Below are positions 41,236 to 51,120 of a DNA stretch of 54,636 nucleotides, piece after piece; the first letter of the stretch is position 1, and each line of letters starts with the position of its first letter. The notes beneath the pieces are model-generated. The model was not told the DNA's origin and did no database searches. It worked only from the letters and a program-made list of their open reading frames with translations. The translations under genes were made by a program, and so were the position numbers. The DNA lies in contig SFEH01000001.1 of assembly GCA_004557315.1 (NCBI GenBank), forward strand, positions 1 through 54,636, written 5' to 3'. This stretch comes from Bacteroidales bacterium. Lineage in GTDB: Bacteria > Bacteroidota > Bacteroidia > Bacteroidales > UBA3663.

Positions 41236-43227
41236 TTACAATACTCTTTTTATCGTACTTAGCATTTCATCGACGTCGATAGGCTTCGACAGGTGGCCGT
41301 TCATCTGAGCTGCAAGTGCTAACTGCCTGTCTTCCTCGAAGGCATTGGCTGTGAGTGCAAGGATTGGGATGTTCGACTTCACCGTGTCATCGAGCGAACG
41401 CACGTTGCGACTCAGGTCATAGCCATTCATCACTGGCATCTGGATGTCAGTTATCAGCACGTCATAGTATCCTGCCTCGTGGCTGGTGAGCTTTTCGAGT
41501 GCCTTAACTCCATCGCCTGCTATCTCGACGAGGAAACCATATTCAGTGAGTATTGCCTCGGCAAGTTCCTGGTTGAGCTCATTGTCTTCAGCGAGCAGGA
41601 TGCGCTTACCCTCGAATGCCGAGCTATCGACCTTTTCTTCCTCCTTCTTCTCTACCTTGCGGAACGGACGGCTCAATACGTCGCGCAACTCAGATAGGAA
41701 GAGTGGCTTAGAGCAGAATCCTGTGACTCCTGCCTCACGAGCCTCGTCTTCTATGCCTGCCCAGTCATAGGCAGTGAGGATGATGATAGGTGTGCTCTCT
41801 CCTACTTCAGAACGAATGCGACGCACCACCTCAATGCCGTTCATATCAGGCATGAGCCAGTCGATGATGAAGGCGTGGAACTCGTCGCCCGCTTCCTTGG
41901 CATAGCGTGTGCGCAGCACTGCCTCCTTTCCCGAAGTGGTCCATTCTGGACGCATACCGATGGTGGTGAGCATCTTGCTAACGCTCGAACAGGTGTTGAA
42001 GTCGTCGTCAGCAACCAGAGCGTGCATGTTCTGCAGTTCTGGGATTGCCTCCTGACACACTGGCTCGCCTACCTTCTTGAGGTCAAGTATGACTGTGAAC
42101 TCTGTGCCCTTGCCCATCTCACTATTGACAGCGATGGCTCCGTTCATGATATCGACAATGTTCTTTGTGATTGCCATGCCAAGACCCGAGCCCTGAATGC
42201 CGCTGATGGTGGCAGTTTCCTCACGTGTGAATGGCTCGAAGATGTGACGCTGGTACTCTGGACTCATGCCGATGCCAGTATCCTTGATGCGGAACTCATA
42301 TTCGGCATAGCCCTGACGCGGACAAGGAGTCTCGATGACGCGCAGACTGATGGTGCCACCCGAAGGGGTAAACTTGATGGCATTGCCGAGGATATTGAGC
42401 AGAACCTGGTTGAGACGAAGCTTATCGACCATGACATTCTCATGAATCACGTCCTGAATATCGACGAAGAAGTCGAGCTGCTTTGCCTGGATGTTCGACT
42501 GCACGATTGAGCGCAAGTCGTGGAGCACCTGTGGCAGACTCACCTCCTTCTCCTCGAGCTTGGTGCGTCCGCTCTCGATACGGCTCATGTCGAGCACGTC
42601 ATTGATGAGCGACAGCAGATGGTTGCTCGATACGGTGATCTTCTTCAGGTAGTCAGCCACAGCATCGCGGTTGTCGATATGAGCGGCAGCAAGCGAAGTG
42701 AAGCCAATGATGGCATTCATCGGTGTGCGTATATCGTGGCTCATGCTGTTAAGGAAGGTGGTCTTTGCCTGACTGGCATGGTTGGCTACTGCCAAAGCCT
42801 CCTTCAGCACAAGATTGTTGCGCTCCATCTCCTTCTGCTTTCTCATCTCTTCCTGCTTGACCTCATCGATGTCGAAGAATGTGAGCAGACAATGATCGAC
42901 AATGCCTGTCGTGTCATCTTGGTCTGGTACCAAGCTGACACGACACCAGCCACAGTCGGCAAACTTGAAGTCTTCGAGCACGTGCGACTTGCTGCCTACG
43001 CGCTCCATGAGTGTCGAGAGGTTGGTGAATGCCGACAATCGATCGGCATCGGCCTGTGAAGAGAGACGACCGGTGAGCACTTCGATCAGCTGACCGAAGC
43101 TTGTCACACCCGAAACGTCAATACCGTGTGTTTCTCCGTTTTTTATTATAATACATTCACCGCTCTTCATGTCAACCTTGACAATCATCGTGAAGATGCG
43201 GCACAATGCCTTGAAATTAGCAGTCAT
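41236..43227 (-). CDS. Cytoplasmic hybrid histidine kinase with two receiver domains
   Basis: A 663-residue protein without a signal or membrane segment. Residues 15-130 resemble a PAS-type sensor. The dimer helix pair carries His164 (FLNSMSHDIRTPMNAIIGF); the ATPase part has the N-box NILGNAIKFTPSGG, G1 DTGIGM and G2 GSGLGMAI. Receiver 1 (about 400-520) has Asp456 in IIDWLMPD and receiver 2 (about 542-660) has Asp594 in ITDIQMP. There is no HPt domain in the protein. In the operon it stands between a stand-alone receiver and the EAL protein, so a phosphate could pass among them. Gaps are 17 and 22 bases. Confidence 0.93.
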   Translation of the reverse strand: MTANFKALCRIFTMIVKVDMKSGECIIIKNGETHGIDVSGVTSFGQLIEVLTGRLSSQADADRLSAFTNLSTLMERVGSKSHVLEDFKFADCGWCRVSLVPDQDDTTGIVDHCLLTFFDIDEVKQEEMRKQKEMERNNLVLKEALAVANHASQAKTTFLNSMSHDIRTPMNAIIGFTSLAAAHIDNRDAVADYLKKITVSSNHLLSLINDVLDMSRIESGRTKLEEKEVSLPQVLHDLRSIVQSNIQAKQLDFFVDIQDVIHENVMVDKLRLNQVLLNILGNAIKFTPSGGTISLRVIETPCPRQGYAEYEFRIKDTGIGMSPEYQRHIFEPFTREETATISGIQGSGLGMAITKNIVDIMNGAIAVNSEMGKGTEFTVILDLKKVGEPVCQEAIPELQNMHALVADDDFNTCSSVSKMLTTIGMRPEWTTSGKEAVLRTRYAKEAGDEFHAFIIDWLMPDMNGIEVVRRIRSEVGESTPIIILTAYDWAGIEDEAREAGVTGFCSKPLFLSELRDVLSRPFRKVEKKEEEKVDSSAFEGKRILLAEDNELNQELAEAILTEYGFLVEIAGDGVKALEKLTSHEAGYYDVLITDIQMPVMNGYDLSRNVRSLDDTVKSNIPILALTANAFEEDRQLALAAQMNGHLSKPIDVDEMLSTIKRVL

Positions 43228-43244
43228 AAAAATATTGATGTTAA

Positions 43245-43622
43245 TTATTCAAAGAGCTTGTCGAGAGTCTCGATGAGCTGGCTGGTGACTAGAGGCTTGG
43301 TGAGATAGCCTGTCGCACCCTTCATTGTAGCGTTGGCGTGATGCTCGAACTCTGAGAGCGATGTCAGCATGATGACTGGCAAGTTCTCGGTCTCAGGATT
43401 TGAACGGATAGCGTCAAGTGTCTCAAAGCCATCCATCTCGGGCATCATGATATCGAGCAGCACTGCATCTGGATGGTCAGAAGCAATCTTCTCAAGAGCC
43501 TCCTTGCCGTTGGATGCTGTGATGATGTCGTAGTTGGAGAATCGAAGCTGTGACTTCAGGAGTGTCGTGTTGACAGGGATGTCATCGACAGCCAGGATCA
43601 GGGGTTTCTTATTCATATTCAT
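43245..43622 (-). CDS. CheY-like single-domain response regulator
   Basis: A 125-residue receiver with no output domain. It has the acidic pair in LAVDD, phosphorylation site Asp57 (VLLDIMMPEMDGF), Thr in IMLTSLSEF and Lys in TGYLTKPLV. It starts 19 bases after susD and ends 17 bases before the hybrid kinase. It may take phosphate from the two receiver-less membrane kinases upstream in the locus and pass it on or control the other proteins by contact; this is inference. Confidence 0.92.
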   Translation of the reverse strand: MNMNKKPLILAVDDIPVNTTLLKSQLRFSNYDIITASNGKEALEKIASDHPDAVLLDIMMPEMDGFETLDAIRSNPETENLPVIMLTSLSEFEHHANATMKGATGYLTKPLVTSQLIETLDKLFE

Positions 43623-43641
43623 TGTTTAGTAAAAAAGTTAA

Positions 43642-45702
43642 TTATTCATTGTCGTATCCAGGATTCTGCGTGAGGTTCGGGTTCAGCGTTATCTGGTTGA
43701 GCGGAACCTGCTCCAAATAATACTTGTCGAGCCATCCCGCTCCGCTGGCGAGAGGACCTGGGTAGGTATATATCCATCCGCTGCCCGAGGTATTTGGGTC
43801 GGCAGAACCTGTCTTTTCTATCTGATTGTTATCTACGAAATTGCCTGTATATGTGCCTGTGCCGTATGGCAGGTCCTTGGCAGTGACCCATGCTCCGCAA
43901 GGCTGGCGGTTGATGAAGTAAGGAGCCTTGTGCCATCGTTTCACATCGTAGAACGACATACCTGTACCCATGAGCTCCACAAGTCGCTCACGGCGTATTT
44001 CCCAAAGCACTGGATCTACAGCATAGTTGGTCTTGCTGTCATACTGTGCGGTCCAAGCTGCTGTTCCCTTGTCGCGCTTCGGATCCCAGTTCTCGTCGAT
44101 CTGCGCCACCTCCATCGGTGCCACGCCGCTGCGTTCGCGAAGCTTGTTTATGGTCATGTCTGCCACATGTTGGTCGAACCTGCCAAGCTCCCATGCTGCC
44201 TCTGCATAGTTGAGCAATACCTCAGAGATAAGGAAAATAGGCTTGTCGGAAGTCTGATAGTTCTTGTTCAAGCCCTTCTCCCACGATGTATAGCTCTTCC
44301 AGAAGTAGTAGCCTGTGAGACAACGCATATAGTTGTCGGTCTGGCTGTACTTGGTGATGTTTGGTGCCGAATGAGACATCGAATTGGTGTGGTTATGACC
44401 TGGCAGTCGCTTGCTGCCCAAGCTTGGGTCGCCTCCACCGTCAAAGCATTTGATGTTTGGACCGAAATAGTCAATATATCGGCGGAACTTCACCGAGTCG
44501 TCGGCTGTGATGACATAGTTCTTGCCATTGAGTTTCTCGCCTGGTCGCCAGAAAGTCCACTGCGCGAAAGTATTGACATTGTCGGGATTGGCAAACTTAC
44601 CTATCTTGGCCTGAACAGGAGGCTCGAAGGTGATAGGCAGACGAGGGTCACGGCCATCGAACACATCCCAGAGGTCTCGTCCTTCACCACCCTTATAGCC
44701 TGACTCGCTGTTAGCGATAGGACGGCCATTCTGCATCAGGTACAGGTCGATAGTGGCTTGAGGCGCGTCGGTAGTATGAGCTGCCACATGGACGAAATCG
44801 CTGAAGCGGTGGGTCAGCACACCATCGACATACTGCTTGAACAGAATCACACCCGGAACTCCAGTCAGGTCTTCTGTGGTATATTCATTGTCGAAGCCTG
44901 CTGCTGGATAATGGTCGTTGCCATTGCCCTTATATAGTTCGGGATAGGCTTGCATGAGTTCGCCCGACACCTTGAGGCATTTCTCAAGATAGGTCTTGTA
45001 GTCTTCGTTCAAGCCATGATACTTAGCCCACGTTGCCTCGCGAAGGAGGAATCGGCTCAGTGCGGCACGGCACACGTCGGCAGTCACCGTATTGTCACCG
45101 TCGGCTTTGCTGTCGCCTATGTTGTCGATGGCATATTCGAGTCGTTCGATGATACTGTTGGCAACCTCGCCTCGCGGTGTGCGTTCGCCGTATGCCTCTG
45201 GGCTCTCATCGGTCAGCACCGAAGTGATATATGGTATGTCGCCATAGCGTGCCACCAGTTCCATGTACCACCATGAGTGGAAGAAATAACCCACCGAGCG
45301 CCAGTGTCTCTGCTGTTCTTCGGTCAATGCTCCATCTTCGAGATGACTGAGCATGATGTTGATCGAGCGTATCGACGAGAAATCCCAGTTGTTGCTTGCC
45401 GTCACAGTGTTGATGGTCTGGTAGGCGTATGGGTTCTTCCAGAGGTCACGGTCGGTCATCAGTCCGCTGTAATGGTCGCTCAGGTACTGTCCGTTGTTGT
45501 GATAGTAAGCACCGCTGTTGTTGGTCATGATGCGTCCGTCGGTAAACAGTCCGTAGCACTTGTACATATATGCACGGAAGTTGTCATACGACGTGAAGGC
45601 GTTGCTCTCGACGAGTGAGCCAACCGGCTCACGTTCCATGAAACTGTCATTGCATGAAGTCAATGCCAGTCCGAGGCTGATTATATATAGTATTTTCTTC
45701 AT
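43642..45702 (-). CDS. SusD/RagB-family outer-membrane nutrient-binding lipoprotein
   Basis: A 686-residue lipoprotein. The signal is MKKILYIISLGLALTSC, with the lipid Cys at residue 17. The SusD fold is seen in the N-terminal helices (NAFTSYDNFRAYMYKCYGLF), then the TPR-like region with SRFLLREATWAKYHGLNEDY, and the C-terminal segment LISEVLLNYAEAAWELGRFD, ending WEIRRERLVELMGTGMSFYDVKRWHK, a hallmark of the family. It binds the nutrient (usually a glycan) at the cell surface and covers the SusC channel. I used the start at 45702 because an extra 23 residues upstream would hide the lipoprotein signal. It follows susC by 14 bases. It is longer than many SusD proteins (500-600). Confidence 0.93.
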   Translation of the reverse strand: MKKILYIISLGLALTSCNDSFMEREPVGSLVESNAFTSYDNFRAYMYKCYGLFTDGRIMTNNSGAYYHNNGQYLSDHYSGLMTDRDLWKNPYAYQTINTVTASNNWDFSSIRSINIMLSHLEDGALTEEQQRHWRSVGYFFHSWWYMELVARYGDIPYITSVLTDESPEAYGERTPRGEVANSIIERLEYAIDNIGDSKADGDNTVTADVCRAALSRFLLREATWAKYHGLNEDYKTYLEKCLKVSGELMQAYPELYKGNGNDHYPAAGFDNEYTTEDLTGVPGVILFKQYVDGVLTHRFSDFVHVAAHTTDAPQATIDLYLMQNGRPIANSESGYKGGEGRDLWDVFDGRDPRLPITFEPPVQAKIGKFANPDNVNTFAQWTFWRPGEKLNGKNYVITADDSVKFRRYIDYFGPNIKCFDGGGDPSLGSKRLPGHNHTNSMSHSAPNITKYSQTDNYMRCLTGYYFWKSYTSWEKGLNKNYQTSDKPIFLISEVLLNYAEAAWELGRFDQHVADMTINKLRERSGVAPMEVAQIDENWDPKRDKGTAAWTAQYDSKTNYAVDPVLWEIRRERLVELMGTGMSFYDVKRWHKAPYFINRQPCGAWVTAKDLPYGTGTYTGNFVDNNQIEKTGSADPNTSGSGWIYTYPGPLASGAGWLDKYYLEQVPLNQITLNPNLTQNPGYDNE

Positions 45703-45716
45703 TGTGGGTCGATATG

Positions 45717-48692
45717 TTAGAATGTTACGTTGGCACCAAACGAGATGGTACGGTAGAATGGATAAGACCACGAGAGGCTCTCAGGGTCGTATCCCTTAGG
45801 CAGAGAGGTGAATGTAGCGAGGTTTTCGCCACTCACATACAGGCGCACCTTGCTGATGACACGTGTTGCCTTGAGCCATTGCGTTGGCAGGCTGTACGAC
45901 AGTGTCACGTTCTTGATGCGCATATAGGCTCCGTTCTGCAGATACATATCCGAGGTGCGAGTGTTTGAACCCACGTTGTCGAGTTGTCCGTAGATGCGGA
46001 ACAGCTTGGCATCAGGATTGGCTGCCACCATGTAGTCAGGCGACTCTGGGTCATAGCTCTTGGCTGTCCAGTAGTCGGTCTGGTTGGAATAGATTGGGAA
46101 GAAAGCACCCTCGCCCTTGTTGGCTCCGAATGGGTACAGAGCAGCTCCCGAGAGCACCACGTCGCGCTTACCCACACCCTGAAGAACCATGCTGAGGTCG
46201 AGACCTCGCCACGACACACCAAGGTTGGCACCGAACTCATAGCGTGCGGTGCTGTTGCCGATTATCTTGCGGTCGCCTGGCTTGTCGAGGGTATTCTCGC
46301 CTGTGGTGATGATGCCATCGCCGTCGAGGTCGAGGAACTTAACGTCGCCTGGCTTTGGATTGGTGCCATTGATCGAGGTGACGCCCTCCTTGAGTATCCA
46401 CTTGTCCTTGCGTGCCTGGTCGAGGTCAAAGTCATCGATGCTATAGTATCCGTCGGCCTTGTAGCCCCAGATCTCGCCGAGCACCTGTCCGACATAGCGG
46501 CTGCCGAGATTGCCCGAAGCATTGTTGAACTTGGTAATCTTCGACTTATGGTCGTAGAGATTGAATCCCACACGATAGCTGACGTCACCAATGTTGTCGT
46601 GCCAGTTGAGGCTGAGTTCCCATCCGCGTGTCTTCATGTCTGACACATTCTGCAATGGTGCGGCTGCTCCCACAACTGATGGAAGTTCGACGCCGTTGCC
46701 CAACATGCCAGTAGTCTCACGGCTGTACCAGTCGAAAGTCATGCTCAGACGGTTGCGCAGCATATTGAGGTCGGCACCAATGTCGAAGGTGTTGACTGTC
46801 TCCCATGTATAATTGGCTCGGATGAGACCAGGAGTAGAGATGATATTGACGAGCTGTTGCTTGTCGAGCCACACGCTGCTCTGGCTGATACCCATGCCAG
46901 CGATGTAGCCATAAGGTGCAATGTTCTGGTTGCCGATACTTCCGTAGGATGCTCTCACCTTGAAATTGTCGAGCCAGTCATTGGCCCATTCCATGAACTT
47001 CTCATCACTGATGCGCCATGCTCCCGAAACCGATGGGAAGAAGCCGAAACGATTGTTCTTGGGAAACTTGCTGCTTCCGTCGTAACGGCAGTTGACCTCA
47101 ACGAGATAGCGTCCGAGGTAGTTGTAGGCCAGACGTCCGAAGGCACTGCGGATGGCATATTCAGAAGTACCCTCGACAAGGGTCTTCTCGCCTGTACCGC
47201 CCTGTACCGATGGCACCGACGATACTGTCTGTCCCAACACCTGAGTGTTTAGATAGGTGTTGAAGTTGTATTCCTGGTTGAAACCTGCCACAAGGCTGAA
47301 GCTATGTCCTTTCCACTTCACATCGTAGTTGGTGAAGAGGTTGAGCGCATTGTACTTCGTGGTCGAACTATTCTTCTTATAAACGTCCTGACCCTCGGCT
47401 GGTAGGGTGCGAATGGCGAGCTGTGCATCTGCCACGATGTAACGTCCAGTGTATGAGCTATAGTCCATGTCTTCCTGCTGATAGGTGTATTCACCCGTGA
47501 TACTCCATCCCTTGAGCGGTTTGATGATCGAACGGAGGCTGATGCGAGGTGTGCTGGTCTGTTTCTTGTCGGCTGGCTGATAGAGACATGCGTTGCGTGG
47601 TGAGTCGATGAGCAAGTCTTCGGTGCTCCCGACTACCTCAGCAGGCATGTATCCTTCAGGATACCAGCTTGGCAGGCGAATCGAATAGACATCGCGGAAG
47701 ACATTCATGATGCTGCTACGGTTCTGGGCAGTATAGAACACCGAAGCCTCCTGGGTGAACCATCGGTTGACATCGGCAGAGAGATATGCATTGAGGGTCT
47801 TGCGCGTGAGTGCATCCTTGTTGCTCACCATCGGTCCGTCCTCGTGGCTGTAGTTGCCCGAGATGCGATAACGCAGACGATCAGTACCGCCCGACACCGA
47901 CACTCTCTGGTTATTGAGCACACCTGTCTCAAGCGCATTGCCTAAGACATCACTCTCTTGCAGAAAATAGACGGCTCCATCGCTGTCCTTATATATGCCG
48001 TTGCTATATGCTCCCTGGAGTGTGCCCTGACGAAACTGACTAAGGAGCTCACGCCAACGAGTGATGTCGCCATTGCCTGCCCAGTACTTTGAGCTGAAGC
48101 CTGCTTCCTGATAGGCATCTAGATACTGGTCTAGCGAAGCATACTGCGGATTGGAGATTCGTGTCTCGAAACCTACGTTGAAGCTATAGTCGAGGTGGAA
48201 GTCCTGCTTACCCTTTGGACGCTTGGTTGTGACGAGGACCACGCCACCCGCGGCACGTGCACCGTATATGGCTGCCGAAGCGGCATCCTTGAGCACAGTA
48301 ATGCTCTCTATATCATCGGGATTGAGGTTAAAAAGGTTACCCTCTGCATTGTCTATGAGTATGAGAGGCGATCCGCCATTCAGACTCAAAGTACCTCGTA
48401 TGTTGAAGTTCTTGGGTTGACCTGGACTCGAACCTCCGGAGATGGATAAACCAGGAATCATGCCCTGAAGAGCTGCTCCCACACTGATGATTGGTCGATC
48501 TCCCAGGACATCTTTCATTGTCACTTGAGCCACCGAACCAGTCAGGTTGACCTTCTTGCTCTGGCTGAAGCCAACCACAACAACCTCATCGAGATTGAGG
48601 CTGTCGTCGGCTTGAGTCGCCGCAAGATCCTGAGCGCTTATTGCCGTCACGGCAGATAATGCCACTCCTAATATCGTCAGTGGTTTTTTCAT
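45717..48692 (-). CDS. SusC/RagA-family TonB-linked outer-membrane transporter
   Basis: A 991-residue TonB-dependent transporter. The signal peptide is about residues 1-20. The TonB-box-like LDEVVVVGF follows at about residue 34, so the carboxypeptidase-regulatory-like domain found in most SusC proteins before the plug is missing. The plug covers about 45-160 with QGMIPGLSISGGSSPGQP, FNIRGTLSLNGGSPLILIDN and DIESITVLKDAASAAIYGAR, the last being the SusC signature. The rest is beta-barrel, ending FYRTISFGANVTF with a terminal aromatic. It moves the ligand captured by SusD into the periplasm using TonB energy. No glycoside hydrolase gene is in the locus, so the nutrient class is unknown. Confidence 0.95.
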   Translation of the reverse strand: MKKPLTILGVALSAVTAISAQDLAATQADDSLNLDEVVVVGFSQSKKVNLTGSVAQVTMKDVLGDRPIISVGAALQGMIPGLSISGGSSPGQPKNFNIRGTLSLNGGSPLILIDNAEGNLFNLNPDDIESITVLKDAASAAIYGARAAGGVVLVTTKRPKGKQDFHLDYSFNVGFETRISNPQYASLDQYLDAYQEAGFSSKYWAGNGDITRWRELLSQFRQGTLQGAYSNGIYKDSDGAVYFLQESDVLGNALETGVLNNQRVSVSGGTDRLRYRISGNYSHEDGPMVSNKDALTRKTLNAYLSADVNRWFTQEASVFYTAQNRSSIMNVFRDVYSIRLPSWYPEGYMPAEVVGSTEDLLIDSPRNACLYQPADKKQTSTPRISLRSIIKPLKGWSITGEYTYQQEDMDYSSYTGRYIVADAQLAIRTLPAEGQDVYKKNSSTTKYNALNLFTNYDVKWKGHSFSLVAGFNQEYNFNTYLNTQVLGQTVSSVPSVQGGTGEKTLVEGTSEYAIRSAFGRLAYNYLGRYLVEVNCRYDGSSKFPKNNRFGFFPSVSGAWRISDEKFMEWANDWLDNFKVRASYGSIGNQNIAPYGYIAGMGISQSSVWLDKQQLVNIISTPGLIRANYTWETVNTFDIGADLNMLRNRLSMTFDWYSRETTGMLGNGVELPSVVGAAAPLQNVSDMKTRGWELSLNWHDNIGDVSYRVGFNLYDHKSKITKFNNASGNLGSRYVGQVLGEIWGYKADGYYSIDDFDLDQARKDKWILKEGVTSINGTNPKPGDVKFLDLDGDGIITTGENTLDKPGDRKIIGNSTARYEFGANLGVSWRGLDLSMVLQGVGKRDVVLSGAALYPFGANKGEGAFFPIYSNQTDYWTAKSYDPESPDYMVAANPDAKLFRIYGQLDNVGSNTRTSDMYLQNGAYMRIKNVTLSYSLPTQWLKATRVISKVRLYVSGENLATFTSLPKGYDPESLSWSYPFYRTISFGANVTF

Positions 48693-48764
48693 AAATAGTT
48701 TAATGTAATGATAATATAAAAATAAATAATGTATCTGTGAAATACTATATCGTGTCGGTTATTA

Positions 48765-51110
48765 TTATTCAATGTGTAGCTTTAAGCTGAACCTTGATCC
48801 CTCGCCCAATTTGCTTTTCAACACTATCTTGCCGTTCATGCTCTCGGCAAGCTGGTTGCACAATGCCAGACCAATGCCTGCTCCTACACTGTGGCTGTCG
48901 GTCTTGTAGAACTTCTCGAAGATACGCTGCTGGTTCTCTTCAGATATGCCAATGCCGGTGTCTCTTACATACATCTCCACACTCTCTCCTTGGTCATCGG
49001 TCACTATATCCCAGCCGAGTGTGATACTGCCCTGCTCTGTGAACTTGATGGCATTGTTCATGAAGTTGCTCATGATCTGGAGCACAGCCGAGCGGTTGGT
49101 CTTGACGTTGACATCCTTGCCTGGAGCCCACTTCAGTTCAATCTGCTTCGGCACAATGACTGTATGAGCGTAATAGACCTCGTTCATGAGTCGCAGCACC
49201 GACTTGCGCGACAGCTCTAGGGAGAGCTTCTCGCCTTTTCGCTCTGAATAGTTCATCACGTCGTCGAGCAGGTTGAGCAATTGGTCTTTACTGTCATCAA
49301 TATATTGCGCATATACGGCTCGTTCCTTGTCGGTGAGCATGTCGTATTGCTTGACGAGCAGATCGGCAAAACCAACTATGGCATTGAGCGGAGTTCGTAT
49401 CTCGTGGCTCATAGCTGCGAGGAAGCTTTCCTTGACATTGATCTCTTCAGAAAGCTGGTAAGCCTGCTTGCGTATCCTCTCAGTTTCATATTCCTCGTCG
49501 TTGAAGATGGAGAATCCCATGCAACGTATTGCTCCCTCCTCGTCGCTTATGTGGTTGACATGGACAATGAAAGCATGACGCTCGCCCTTTGGAGGAAGAT
49601 TGGCTATGACTGTTATCATGCAATGCTCGACATTCTCATCGTGAATGGCTTCACGCAGTTGGTCTCTGCCCTTGTCAATGAAACTGAGGATGTCTTCGAG
49701 AGGAATGACGGTTCTCGTTGCTCCTATAGCCTTTGAGAATGCTGCACTTATGTGTATGGTTCCGTCGGGATGGTAGTCCCAGTTATAGGAACGAGTTGCC
49801 GAGAGGATACCCTCAATCTTCTTCTTGTCGCGCTGTGCTTTATTTCCCTGATGCAGGAGCTGACGATACTGCTTTCTGCCTCGCATTGTCATGACCAACG
49901 GCACGACAATGGCGACAATAACTATGATGGCGATAAGAACTTTGCGCCAATGGTCAAAGACGAACTCGTTGAACCTTGACCTCTTCTCCCACGGGAGGTT
50001 CACGAAACGCACGTAATTGGGAAAGTCTTCGGCATAAGGATAGATACGCTTAGCCACACGCCAGTCGAGCCAATAGTCTTTCTGAAGTTCTATCACCGGG
50101 AAAGATGAAGGATCGGCACCTGATAGCAGCTGGTCAATCACAGTGTGAGCCTGCTGTGCCAACTGCGAGTTGGATGCAAAATATCCACCCACATTGGTTT
50201 GGAGAGCACTTATTCGGTTGAGATCAAAGTAACGTGGCGATTGAGAAAAATAGAGGTCGATGTTCAGATTGAGCGAACGGTCAATATAGCAATCGTCCTT
50301 CAGTCGGAGGAAAGTCGCATGGTTGTTGACGATACGCAAGGCACCTGTAACCTCGAAATCGGCATTGATGGTAGAATCACGCTTTCCGAATACTGCATGT
50401 TCAAGGTTAAGCGGAATCAGAGTACTTCGGCTATCGCGGTTGGTGTAGCCTTGCAGACGAGGATAAGTCTCGTGATTGAGGTCAGGGATGTAGTTATCGT
50501 CGTTGCCAATCTGCTCTATGATGCTTGAGCGCACCTTGTCGTCGAGCCATGTGCTGTCTATGACGGTGAAGATCCATGATGGACGACCCAGAGCTCTGAT
50601 AAAGTCGATGTTCTTCTTCGGTTCTGGTTTCGACTCCATGACCACAAAGTTCTTGTGCTGAGCCAGTCGTCCCTCCCACTCAGGATACATAATATTGAGG
50701 CATACCACAGACTTCTGCTTCATCCACGGGTGATCGCTATCGGCACCTGCCTGTGCTATCAGGTCATCAAGCAAAACCACAACATCAGGGATGAATCCTC
50801 GATGCTGTTCTTCATTTAATCGGGCATTGAGTCTCGATGCCTGTGATGAATAATAGGAATGCTGGTTCACTCGGATGTAGGCAGCGTAACTGCCAAATGA
50901 ATATCTCAGCCTGTAGCGCGTAGTGTCAGCAAACTCTTCATTGAATGCTTTTGCCACAGCCTCACCCGCCTGCTCGACTGTAGGCATCTCGTGCACCACA
51001 AGAATGTTCATTCGGCGCGGAAATGTCACATCACCAGCGTGCTGACAGGCGTTGAGAACAACGGCTGTCAGAAGCATCAGGGTCAAATATGTCAGTTTGA
51101 TTATCTTCAC
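48765..51110 (-). CDS. Membrane sensor histidine kinase with periplasmic solute-binding-like domain (second kinase)
   Basis: A 781-residue kinase. Residues 1-22 look like a lipoprotein signal (VVLNAC, Cys22). A periplasmic region of about 365 residues has alternating alpha/beta character with two lobes, like a binding protein. A membrane helix lies at 390-409, then a PAS-like region at about 430-545. His569 is in FLAAMSHEIRTPLNAIVGF; the N-box is MSNFMNNAIKFT, G1 DTGIGI and G2 GAGIGLAL. It ends soon after the ATPase domain and has no receiver. It has the same plan as the kinase just upstream, although identity is low. It ends 72 bases before susC, so it probably senses a ligand related to SusC/SusD uptake. 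Confidence 0.88.
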   Translation of the reverse strand: MKIIKLTYLTLMLLTAVVLNACQHAGDVTFPRRMNILVVHEMPTVEQAGEAVAKAFNEEFADTTRYRLRYSFGSYAAYIRVNQHSYYSSQASRLNARLNEEQHRGFIPDVVVLLDDLIAQAGADSDHPWMKQKSVVCLNIMYPEWEGRLAQHKNFVVMESKPEPKKNIDFIRALGRPSWIFTVIDSTWLDDKVRSSIIEQIGNDDNYIPDLNHETYPRLQGYTNRDSRSTLIPLNLEHAVFGKRDSTINADFEVTGALRIVNNHATFLRLKDDCYIDRSLNLNIDLYFSQSPRYFDLNRISALQTNVGGYFASNSQLAQQAHTVIDQLLSGADPSSFPVIELQKDYWLDWRVAKRIYPYAEDFPNYVRFVNLPWEKRSRFNEFVFDHWRKVLIAIIVIVAIVVPLVMTMRGRKQYRQLLHQGNKAQRDKKKIEGILSATRSYNWDYHPDGTIHISAAFSKAIGATRTVIPLEDILSFIDKGRDQLREAIHDENVEHCMITVIANLPPKGERHAFIVHVNHISDEEGAIRCMGFSIFNDEEYETERIRKQAYQLSEEINVKESFLAAMSHEIRTPLNAIVGFADLLVKQYDMLTDKERAVYAQYIDDSKDQLLNLLDDVMNYSERKGEKLSLELSRKSVLRLMNEVYYAHTVIVPKQIELKWAPGKDVNVKTNRSAVLQIMSNFMNNAIKFTEQGSITLGWDIVTDDQGESVEMYVRDTGIGISEENQQRIFEKFYKTDSHSVGAGIGLALCNQLAESMNGKIVLKSKLGEGSRFSLKLHIE

Positions 51111-51120
51111 TTCAAACTAT

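Noticed and set aside
45703..45771. An N-terminal extension of SusD by 23 residues
   Set aside because: It would precede the lipoprotein signal and overlap the end of susC; the start at 45702 gives a proper signal peptide.
48405..48440. A stretch resembling a tRNA T-arm on the minus strand (GGAGGTTCGAGTCC)
   Set aside because: It lies inside the SusC plug region and encodes the conserved SGGSSPGQP segment; no acceptor stem or anticodon arm can be built around it.
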